Below are positions 1-7,688 of a stretch of DNA of 7,688 bases, one piece after another. The notes below the pieces were generated by a model that saw only the letters and a program-made list of their open reading frames with translations, made no database searches and was not told where the DNA came from. The DNA lies in the NCBI GenBank assembly GCA_947177535.1, contig CAMWUV010000024.1, forward strand, positions 1 to 7,688, written 5' to 3'. Within the stretch, counting starts at the first letter, position 1; every line of letters starts with the position of its first letter. The stretch is from an uncultured Mycoplasma sp. (GTDB taxonomy: Bacteria; Bacillota_I; Bacilli_A; Mycoplasmatales; Mycoplasmoidaceae). Position numbers and translations under genes: made by a program.

Positions 1-207
1 GCATTAAAACAATATGCAAAAGAACAAAAAATTGAAGTATCTGATAAAGATATGGAAACAGAAATTAAAAATATTTTAGCTAACTCAAAAATCAAAGAAT
101 CTGAGATTAGAGATGACTTTTCTATTTATAGTTCAATTAAAAGAGAAGCTCTTGATAAAAAAGTATTTGAGTTTTTAAAAAAAGAGATTTTAAAAAATAT
201 TAAATAA
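1..207 (+). CDS. tig: Trigger factor, C-terminal end (partial)
   Basis: An open frame enters from the left edge and ends at TAA 205-207, giving 68 residues. The segment is lysine- and glutamate-rich and looks helical, with a piece reading KIEVSDKDMETEI and a tail ending KKEILKNIK. Both fit the extreme C-terminus of trigger factor, the ribosome-bound peptidyl-prolyl isomerase and chaperone that meets nascent chains. The chaperone arms of this protein are poorly conserved, so the call rests partly on position: tig directly upstream of lon is a common arrangement in Firmicutes-related genomes. No diagnostic ribosome-binding or FKBP motif lies in the window. Another helical lysine-rich protein cannot be excluded. 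A 166-base gap with its own promoter separates it from lon, so the two genes are probably regulated separately. Confidence 0.65.
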   Translation, partial: ALKQYAKEQKIEVSDKDMETEIKNILANSKIKESEIRDDFSIYSSIKREALDKKVFEFLKKEILKNIK

Positions 208-208
208 T

Positions 209-232
209 CTTATTTTCAATTTGTAAAATAAG
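209..232 (+). terminator. Possible weak hairpin after tig
   Basis: An 8-bp perfect stem (CTTATTTT at 209-216 pairs with AAAATAAG at 225-232) with an 8-base loop starts 2 bases after the tig stop. It has one G-C pair and no immediate run of T, although T-rich sequence follows from 237. In DNA this AT-rich such stems arise often by chance, so this is only a candidate terminator for the upstream gene. Confidence 0.25.
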
Positions 233-279
233 TAAATTTTAATAATTTTTTAATTATAAAAAAATTAAAAATAATTAAA

Positions 280-306
280 TTATCACTTGAATATTTAATC
301 TGCTAA
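280..306 (+). promoter_or_regulatory. Degenerate CIRCE-like operator upstream of lon
   Basis: The sequence reads TTATCACTT (280-288), a 9-base spacer, then ATCTGCTAA (298-306). The classical CIRCE operator, bound by the heat-shock repressor HrcA, is TTAGCACTC-N9-GAGTGCTAA. The left arm matches 7 of 9 positions and the right arm 6 of 9, with exactly the canonical 9-base spacing and 27-base total. The site covers the expected -35 region and ends 9 bases before the -10 box at 316-321, where a bound repressor would block RNA polymerase. CIRCE control of lon is established in some mycoplasmas, which makes the position meaningful. The arms are not perfect complements of each other, so binding could be weak. 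The operator call is an inference from pattern and place. Confidence 0.6.
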
Positions 307-321
307 TTTTTTATGTATAAT
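294..321 (+). promoter_or_regulatory. Promoter of lon
   Basis: A perfect TATAAT -10 hexamer lies at 316-321, preceded directly by TG. The best -35 at normal spacing is the weak TTTAAT at 294-299 (16-base spacer), inside the CIRCE-like site. Transcription would begin near 328, leaving a leader of about 46 bases. The leader contains a strong Shine-Dalgarno, AGGAGG at 363-368, 5 bases before the lon ATG. Good -10, poor -35 promoters are usual in mollicutes. Confidence 0.6.
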
Positions 322-373
322 ATATAAATAACAAAATAATTAGTTTTAAATTTTGTTTATTTAGGAGGAAAAG

Positions 374-2719
374 ATGAATAACAAAAAAAATGAAAAAAAT
401 GTTAATTCAAATAGTAGTAAAAAAGCAGCTAATGTTTTGGTAACAAGAGGAATTGTTGTTTTTCCTAAAACTATTTTAAAAGTTGAAATTGGTAGAGAAA
501 AATCAATCGCAGCAATTGATGATAGTAAAAGTAAAAATGAATTAATGATTGTAGTTTCACAAAAAAATCCATCAGTTGACTCTCCTGAAAAAGATGATAT
601 TTTTACAGTTGGAACATTATGTTCTTTTGAAATTAAAGATGTTTATGATGATGGATCTTATTCAATTATTTACAAAGGTTTAAAAAGAGTAAAGTTAACT
701 AACTTTACTGAAAAAATAACAGATAATAAAAAATTTTATTATTCAGAATATGAAGAAATAGAAGAAAATAATAAACTTTCAAAAAAGAATGAAGATGGAG
801 TAAAAGAACTTTATTCAACTTTTGAAAAAGAATTGAAGCAAATGCCTACTTTTCCAGGAAAAGACTTTTTCTTTTCAAAAGAAAACCGTTATGTAATAAC
901 TGAATGATTACCAATTGCTTTAAAATTTTCACTTGATGACAAACAAGCACTATTAGAAGAACCAGTTGCTGCTAAAAGAGTAGAAAGAATTTTGGGATTA
1001 ACAATTGATGACGAAGAGTCTAAAAAAATTGATGCAAATATTAGTAAAAAAATTAATAATAATCTTTCTAAACAACAAAAAGAATTTTATCTAAGAGAAA
1101 GAGTTAGAGCTATTAAAGAAGAATTGGGAGATATTTCTTCAAAAGAAGATGACTCTGAAGCAATTAGAGAAAAAGTTAGAAACAATCCTTATCCTGAACA
1201 TATTAAAAAAAGAATTTTAGCTGAAGTAAATAAATTAGAAACTTCAAGTAATTCAAATGAATATTCAATGTCTAAAACTTATATTGACTGATTGGTTGAT
1301 TTACCATACTGACAAAGAACAGAAGATGTAAATTCACTAGAATCAGTTGAAAAAGTTTTAAATGAAAATCACTATGGACTTGAAAAAGTTAAAGAAAGAA
1401 TAGTTGAATATTTAGCTGTAAGAATGAAATCTAAAAATGTGAAGGGTTCAATCATTTGTTTAGTAGGTCCTCCAGGTGTTGGAAAAACTTCATTAGCACA
1501 GTCAATTGCTTCTGCTTTAAAAAAGAAATTTGTAAAAATTTCTTTAGGTGGTTTACGTGATGAAGCAGAATTAAAAGGTCATAGAAAAACTTACATTGGA
1601 GCTATGCCTGGAAGAATAATTAAAGGTATGAATAAAGCAGGTGTTATAAACCCATTATTTTTATTAGATGAAATTGATAAAATGGGCAGTGATCATAAAG
1701 GTGATCCAGCTAGTGCTTTATTAGATATTTTAGACCCTGAACAAAATAATAGATTTAGTGATAATTATATAGAAGAGGACTATGATTTATCAAATGTGTT
1801 ATTTATTGCAACAGCAAATTATGAAGAAAATATTCCAGAACCATTACATGATAGACTAGAAATTATTCGTTTAAGTTCTTATACTGAAAATGAAAAACTT
1901 TCAATTGCTAAAAATTATTTAGTTAAAAAAATTCTAGCTGAATCTTCATTAAAAAAAGATGAATTAAAATTTACTGATGAAGGTTTAAATTACATTATTA
2001 AAAGATATACAAGAGAAGCTGGAGTAAGAGAAGTTGAAAGAGCAATCCGTCAAATTGCTAGAAAATTTGTAGTTCGTCAGCAAAAAGAGAAACTAACTTC
2101 GCAAACAATTGGTGTTAATGAAGTGAAGTTTTATCTAAAAAAAGAAATTTATGATTATACAAAAAAAGAAAAAGAATATATGCCTGGCGTAGTAAATGGT
2201 ATGGCTTATACTGCAGCAGGTGGTGATTTATTACCGATTGAAGCAACTTTTTCTCCAGGAAAAGGGAAAATTGAAATTACAGGAAACTTGAAAGAAACAA
2301 TGAAAGAATCTGTTAATGTTGCTTTAGGGTATGTAAAAACTAATGCAAAACGTTTTGGAATTGATCCAGAAATTTTTGGAACAATTGATATTCATGTACA
2401 TGTTCCAAGTGGTGGAATACCAAAAGATGGACCAAGTGCAGGAATTGCATTAACTACAGCAATTTTATCAGCTTTAAAAAATGTTAGTATTCCAAGTAAT
2501 GTTGCAATGACAGGTGAAATAACATTAAGAGGTAGAGTTTTAATTATTGGTGGAGTAAAAGAAAAAACTATTTCTGCTTTTAGAGGTGGAGCTAATGATA
2601 TCTTTATGCCAAAAGAAGATGAAAGATATTTAGATGATGTTCCAGAAGAAGTTAAATCGAAAATTAAAATTACCCTTGTTGATACATATGATGATGTATA
2701 CAACCGTTTATTCAAATAG
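374..2719 (+). CDS. lon: ATP-dependent Lon protease
   Basis: A 781-residue protein, typical Lon length, read with three TGA codons as Trp (residues 178, 306, 313). Lon is a cytosolic hexameric AAA+ protease that unfolds and degrades damaged and regulatory proteins. The N-terminal LON substrate-binding domain begins near residue 21 (RGIVVFP), after a Lys/Asn/Ser-rich extension of about 18 residues. The helical segment with QQKEFYLRER follows. The AAA+ module has Walker A GPPGVGKT at 365-372, Walker B LFLLDEID at 428-435 and a likely arginine finger in HDR, R494. The C-terminal protease domain carries the catalytic dyad: S688 in KDGPSAG and K731 in GGVKEK, 43 residues apart as in E. coli (S679/K722). 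The ATG at 374 follows AGGAGG at ideal spacing. The gene stands alone between a CIRCE-like promoter and a hairpin terminator, so heat-shock induction is likely. All key residues are present and the enzyme should be active. Confidence 0.97.
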
Positions 2720-2735
2720 TAAATTTTAGTTATTC

Positions 2736-2771
2736 AAAATTACAAATCTATTATGGATTTGTAATTTTTTT
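2736..2771 (+). terminator. Rho-independent terminator of lon
   Basis: A perfect 13-bp stem (2736-2748 with 2756-2768) encloses a 7-base loop. The T run spans 2765-2771 and T-rich sequence continues beyond it. It starts 16 bases after the lon stop and ends 38 bases before the gpx ATG, so it separates lon from the following gene block. Confidence 0.85.
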
Positions 2772-2772
2772 C

Positions 2773-2802
2773 TTTCTAAAACTTTTGAAATATAAATATA
2801 AT
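2773..2802 (+). promoter_or_regulatory. Promoter of gpx, probably giving a leaderless mRNA
   Basis: A perfect TATAAT lies at 2797-2802, just after the lon terminator. A weak -35 candidate is TTTCTA at 2773-2778 (18-base spacer). The gpx ATG begins at 2810, only 7 bases after the -10 box, about where transcription should start. No Shine-Dalgarno precedes the ATG. The simplest reading is a leaderless transcript starting at or next to the ATG. Confidence 0.55.
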
Positions 2803-2809
2803 AAGATAC

Positions 2810-3298
2810 ATGGAAAATAATATTAATATCTATAGCTTTAAAGTAAAAGACATTTATGGCAATGATAAAAGTATGAGTGATTATAAAAACAATGTTTTGT
2901 TAATTGTCAACGTTGCTAGTAAGTGTGGTTTTACTAAACAATATGAAGAACTTGAAAGTCTATATAAAAAATATCAAAATAAAAATTTTAAAATTTTAGC
3001 TTTTCCATGTAACCAATTTTTTATGCAAGAACCCAAATTAGAAAGCGAAATATTAACATTTTGTAAAACTAAATATGATGTTAATTTTGATATGTTTTCT
3101 AAAATTAAAGTTAATGGTGAAGATGCTTGTCCATTATATAAGTATTTAAAAGATCAAAAACCTTGAACTCAAAAAGCTAAAGCTGTGAAATGAAATTTTG
3201 AAAAATTTTTAGTAGATAAAAAAGGTAATGTTGTTAATCGTTTTCTTTCAAAAGTTACTCCTTTTGAAATTGAAAGAGAAATTATCGAATTATTGTAA
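2810..3298 (+). CDS. gpx: Glutathione peroxidase family thiol peroxidase
   Basis: A 162-residue protein, normal for bacterial glutathione peroxidase-like enzymes, which reduce hydrogen peroxide and lipid hydroperoxides in the cytosol. The catalytic tetrad can be traced by family motifs: peroxidatic C39 in NVASKCGFT (Cys, not selenocysteine), Q73 in QEP, and W128-N129 in WNFEKF. W128 is a TGA codon, as is W119, so standard-code translation would truncate the protein before its active site is complete. C85 in LTFCKTKY lies 46 residues after C39, where the resolving cysteine of thioredoxin-dependent family members sits. Thioredoxin is therefore a more likely reductant than glutathione. The usual two small residues of CNQFGxQEP are replaced here (CNQFFMQEP). 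The start is the first Met; it has no ribosome-binding site but lies just after a TATAAT. No terminator separates it from the alcohol dehydrogenase 47 bases downstream, so cotranscription is plausible. Confidence 0.93.
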
Positions 3299-3302
3299 TA
3301 AT

Positions 3303-3332
3303 TTGTTAATTTTAGTTTTTAATTAATATAGT
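3303..3332 (+). promoter_or_regulatory. Possible internal promoter before the alcohol dehydrogenase
   Basis: TTGTTA at 3303-3308 and TATAGT at 3327-3332 are separated by 18 bases in the gpx-adh gap. Transcription would start near 3339, next to the adh Shine-Dalgarno (TGGAG 3335-3339), so this promoter would give an mRNA lacking that site. It may be chance AT-rich similarity, with adh simply read through from gpx. Confidence 0.25.
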
Positions 3333-3345
3333 AATGGAGTAAAAA

Positions 3346-4502
3346 ATGGAAATACTTAAAATAGTTCCAAAATATTTATTTGGCAAAAATGCAATTTTTG
3401 GATTAGTTGATGAACTAAAAAAATCGAATTACAAAAAAGCTTTAATTTTAACTGGCAGAAGTTCTTATGTTGCAAATGGTAGTTTTGACCATTTGTTATC
3501 AGTTTTAAAAGAGGTCGGTTTAGAATACTTTCATTTTGAAGGAATTGAACCAAATCCAAAACATACAACTATTGATAAATGTGTTAGTTTAGCAATTAGT
3601 GAAGAAGTTGATGTGATTTTTGCTTTAGGTGGTGGAAGTGTAGTTGATGCTTCAAAAGTAATAGCAGTTTTAATTAAAAATAATCATTACAAAAGCTCTT
3701 GAGATTATGTTTTAAATTTTGATAGAGTTAAAAATAAAGGAATTGATGTTATTTCCATAATTACTTTAGCAGGTACAGGTAGTGAGAATAATGGTTATAG
3801 TGTTATTTCAAATGCAGAAACAAAAGAAAAAAAGAGTGTTTGAAATCCTTCTGCTACACCAATTATTTCAGTACAAGACCCCTCATATACTTTTTCTGTG
3901 AATGCATGACATTCAGCTAGTGGCATTTTTGATTGTTTTTCACATTTACTTGAACAGTATTTTGGTAAATCTACTTTTGAATGAACTAAAGAATATATAT
4001 TTGCTAACATTCGGGTTATTATCAATTATGCAAAAATGATTATTTTAAGACCTACTCATTATGATGCTAGAGCTAACTTTTTTTGAACATCAACTATGGC
4101 TTTAAATGGTTTAGCCTCATTCAATTGTGAGACAGATTGATCAGTTCACACTATTGAACATGCAATGTCAGGTTTATGAGATATAACACATGGTGCAGGA
4201 TTAGCTTTTATTACCCCAACTTATTTAAAAATCCGTGCTGAAAACGAAAAATGATTTAATGATAAATTAATAGAGTTTGGAAGAAAAATTTTTAGAACTC
4301 AAACAGCAGATGAAACTGTTAATTTTTTAACTGAATTTATTAAATCAATTAATTTACCAGTAAGATGAAGTGAATTTGATGAAATTGGTAATTTTACAGA
4401 TGATGATACAAAATTTTTATTAGATCATAGTGTTAGATTTGGTGATTCTAACTTAAAAGATATTTATGCAAAAGTGATATTTGCTTTGAAGGAGAAAAAA
4501 TA

Positions 4503-4503
<1 letters not shown>
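3346..4503 (+). CDS. Iron-containing alcohol dehydrogenase (YqhD/BdhA type)
   Basis: A 385-residue group III (iron-type) alcohol dehydrogenase, full length, with nine Trp codons, all TGA. These cytosolic enzymes reduce aldehydes to alcohols with NAD(P)H. The N-terminal nucleotide-binding domain has GGGSVVDASK from residue 95. The C-terminal helical domain carries the metal site: D196 and H200 in DCFSH, H268 in WSVH and H282 in DITHG. The spacings D-x3-H and H-x13-H equal those of E. coli YqhD (D194, H198, H267, H281), so metal binding should be intact. Cofactor preference (NADH or NADPH) and the metal cannot be decided. Start: ATG 3346 lies 6 bases after TGGAG; the ATG at 3334 meets a stop two codons later. 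The stop TAA overlaps the start of the decarboxylase by one base, which points to that enzyme's aldehyde as substrate. Codon 223 is CGG, and CCC, GTC and GCC codons also occur, unusual in this AT-rich background. Confidence 0.93.
4489..4494 (+). promoter_or_regulatory. Ribosome binding site of the decarboxylase, inside adh
   Basis: AAGGAG lies within the last codons of the alcohol dehydrogenase, 8 bases before the decarboxylase ATG at 4503. The stop and start overlap as TAATG. This fixes the decarboxylase start and suggests translational coupling of the two enzymes. Confidence 0.8.
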
Positions 4504-6146
<1,643 letters not shown>

Positions 6147-6157
6147 CTAGATTTTTT

Positions 6158-6192
6158 AAAAGTTAAAAGTGAAATAAACTTTTAACTTTTTT
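6158..6192 (+). terminator. Rho-independent terminator of the gpx-adh-decarboxylase block
   Basis: A perfect 13-bp stem (6158-6170 with 6178-6190) has a 7-base loop, with the closing T run at 6187-6192. It has the same stem and loop size as the lon terminator but a different sequence. It closes the three-gene block and lies 17 bases before the next -10 box. Confidence 0.85.
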
Positions 6193-6208
6193 ATTATTAT
6201 TGTCTGTG

Positions 6209-6214
6209 TATAAT
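6209..6214 (+). promoter_or_regulatory. -10 box of the membrane-protein promoter
   Basis: A perfect TATAAT is preceded by TGTG. No convincing -35 is visible because the expected place falls in the T-rich end of the terminator. Transcription would start near 6221, with Shine-Dalgarno AAGGA at 6229-6233, 9 bases before the ATG at 6243. Confidence 0.6.
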
Positions 6215-6242
6215 CTATTTAATAAATCAAGGAAAATTAAAC

Positions 6243-7106
6243 ATGACTGAATCAATAGTTTTTGTTGTAATAACTTTAATTTTTGTTGGATTAACTTTTC
6301 TATTTAATTTTTTTGGGAAAAGAATTGTTAATAATTATTGATTTTGATCAGTACCCAGTTTACTTTTTTTAATTTATTTTATTGCTATTAGATACTGGAA
6401 TGATTGAGTAAGTTTTCATAATTATTTAGAAGTTAATGGAAGTATTTGAATGCGACCAGAACCTGAATTGTATACAGACTCAGTAGTTGTTAGTAAAGCT
6501 TTATTATTAGATATGTGCCCATTTGTTTCTTTAGCTTTACCTTTTTCATTAATTGTTGATAAATCTAGAAGATTAGCACAAACTTTAGCACCTTTTTCAA
6601 TTTTGGGTGCGGGAGTTACTATTCCTTTTATATCTTTTTCAGACCCTTCTGCTGAACTTTCTTTAAAATACATCTTTGTTGGTAATGATTTACCAATTTA
6701 TTTTTTTATGCATTTTTATTTAATGGTTTATGGAACTTTAGTTTTATCCAATAGTAGAAACCGAAAGTGAATTAATTTATTAGATGCACATTTGTTTGCA
6801 ATTTTTTATTTTGGCTATGTTTGTTTTGTATCTTATACAACAAGAACTGTTTGAAATGTTACTGGAATAAATAAAAATGATTGAATTAATGGAGAATATC
6901 GTGCTGTTAAAGATATTTTTCATTTGGGTTGACCACAAGTGATGATAGTCTCTTTCTTTTTAGGATATGTTTTTATTGTGGCAATAGTTGTTATTAATAT
7001 TTGGTGAAAAATAAAAAAACAGAAAAAAGATCCAAAATTTATAAATCCAAAATATTTAAAAAAGAAAAGAAGCAAAATTAAACATAATTTAATCAAAAGT
7101 AACTAA
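6243..7106 (+). CDS. Multi-pass membrane protein of unknown function
   Basis: A 287-residue hydrophobic protein with about seven predicted membrane segments: roughly residues 5-24, 36-51, 85-105, 113-133, 150-169, 181-199 and 230-254. The tail from 256 to 287 is strongly basic (runs such as KIKKQKK and KKKRSK) and should be cytoplasmic. There is no cleavable signal peptide. It has eleven Trp codons, nine TGA and two TGG (W52, W254), with W254-W255 written TGG-TGA in tandem. Charged residues near the membrane segments include D90, D149 and the PEPE stretch at 72-75. I do not recognise a transporter or enzyme signature. The general layout recalls the mollicute DUF5378 group and, more loosely, the seven-helix YwaF/TMEM164 proteins, but I hold this at low confidence. 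The start is fixed by AAGGA at good spacing. The IMPACT-family remnant follows after 4 bases and is probably on the same mRNA. Confidence 0.85.
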
Positions 7107-7110
7107 ATTT

Positions 7111-7680
7111 ATGAAAAAGATAATTAAAAACAATTCACAAGCTTATTTTCAAATTGAAGGTTCTAAATTTTATGCTTTTGGTTTTCAAATTAATAATGAT
7201 TTAGATGTAAATAAAATTATCGAATGTCTTTGAAAAGATCACAAAAAAGCTGTTCATATTTGTTATGGGTATATTTTGAATCAAAAAAATTATGTAATAG
7301 AAAAATTTAATGATGATAAAGAACCTAAAAATTAAGCAGGTAGAAAAATTTTATCTGCTTTGCAAAATGAAAATTTTATAAATTCTTTAATTGCTGTAGT
7401 GAGATATAAAACAAAATCTTTACTAGGGATTGGATTATTGTCTAGAAGTTATTATAAAGTTAGTGAAATACTTTTAAAAGATGCAAAAAACTACTTGCCA
7501 TATTTTGAAACAAAAATTATTACCATCAAAATAACAAATCAAAAAGTTTTTTCAGAAATTTTAAACTTAATTAAAATTTATGATTGCAAAACAATTGAAT
7601 CATCTAATGAAAAAATTACTTTAGAAATTAAAGGTGAAAACATTCATGTTTTTGAAAAAAAATTTGAGTTAATAAATTAA
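7111..7680 (+). pseudogene. IMPACT/YigZ family protein, interrupted by an in-frame TAA
   Basis: One reading frame runs from ATG 7111 to TAA 7678-7680 but is broken by TAA at 7333-7335 (codon 75). The 74 residues before it carry the start of the IMPACT (UPF0029) domain: SKFYAFGF, the HKKAVHICYGY block and DDKEP. The 114 residues after it resume with AGRKIL, VVRYKTK and LGIGLLSRSYY, then a ferredoxin-like C-terminal domain as in YigZ. In intact homologues the junction reads DDGEPSGTAGRP, so the stop sits exactly on the Thr position with no frame shift or lost residue. Several conserved glycines are also replaced (DDGEP to DDKEP, FGG to KTK, GGL to GLL). The family's role is poorly defined; eukaryotic IMPACT modulates Gcn2 signalling. 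No Shine-Dalgarno precedes the ATG, which lies 4 bases after the membrane-protein stop, so coupling is likely. A TTG at 7360 could start a second-half fragment but has no ribosome-binding site. A sequencing error is an alternative explanation. Confidence 0.75.
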
Positions 7681-7688
7681 TTACAAAT

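Noticed and set aside
247..271. AT-only inverted repeat (TTTTTAATT, 7-base loop, AATTAAAAA) in the tig-lon gap
   Set aside because: It has no G-C pairs, would be thermodynamically weak, and such repeats are expected by chance in this composition. I do not call it a terminator.
208..373. Small RNA or riboswitch in the tig-lon gap
   Set aside because: After accounting for the CIRCE-like site, -10 box and Shine-Dalgarno, only low-complexity A/T sequence remains, with no stable structure or conserved aptamer bases.
905..1312. Apparent stop codons TGA at 905, 1289 and 1310 splitting lon
   Set aside because: Frame and Lon homology continue unbroken through all three, and Trp fits the context (e.g. 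DWLVDLPYW). They are code-4 tryptophans, not nonsense mutations. The same applies to the TGA codons in gpx, adh, the decarboxylase and the membrane protein.
2392..2715. Minus-strand open frame of 107 codons opposite the Lon protease domain
   Set aside because: It is the complement of strongly conserved coding sequence, has no ribosome-binding site or recognisable product, and is a shadow. The other minus-strand frames at 3356-3568, 3795-4025, 5513-5845 and 6422-6673 were rejected for the same reason.
7360..7680. Separate gene starting at TTG 7360
   Set aside because: It is in the same frame as the upstream IMPACT half, begins inside the conserved domain and has no Shine-Dalgarno. It is better read as the second half of the interrupted gene.

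Overview
The window looks like a mollicute chromosome of the Spiroplasma / Mesoplasma-Entomoplasma / Mycoplasma mycoides lineage. It is very AT-rich, every gene is on the + strand, and the genes read through only if TGA means tryptophan (genetic code 4). I count 31 tryptophan codons, 28 TGA and 3 TGG. TAA is the only stop used at the gene ends I can see. The lineage within the Mollicutes is inferred from gene content and code, not from any search.

Layout. 1-207 is the 3' end of a gene that is most likely tig (trigger factor). 208-373 is the control region of lon, with a degenerate CIRCE-like operator, a -10 box and a strong Shine-Dalgarno. 374-2719 is a complete ATP-dependent Lon protease, closed by a clean 13-bp hairpin terminator. 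2810-6146 is a three-gene block: glutathione peroxidase (gpx), an iron-type alcohol dehydrogenase, and a thiamine-diphosphate 2-keto-acid decarboxylase of the pyruvate/indolepyruvate/branched-chain decarboxylase group. The last two genes overlap by one base (TAATG). A second 13-bp hairpin terminator follows. 6243-7106 encodes a roughly seven-helix membrane protein of unknown function with its own promoter. 7111-7680 is an IMPACT/YigZ-family gene split by one in-frame TAA.

How it fits together. The first part is a protein quality-control locus (ribosome-associated chaperone, then protease), with a heat-shock-type operator in front of lon. The middle block reads as a small redox/fermentation cassette. 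The decarboxylase would turn a 2-keto acid into an aldehyde plus CO2, the dehydrogenase would reduce the aldehyde to an alcohol and reoxidise NAD(P)H, and the peroxidase would remove peroxides, probably with thioredoxin. This is the most unusual content, because a non-oxidative 2-keto-acid decarboxylase next to an alcohol dehydrogenase is not standard mollicute metabolism as I know it. Both genes also carry an in-frame CGG codon, which I see in no other gene here and which has no decoding tRNA in M. capricolum. Substrate, product and origin cannot be settled from sequence alone.

No tRNA, rRNA, CRISPR array, insertion sequence or gene on the minus strand was seen, and no stretch over 300 bases lacks a gene.
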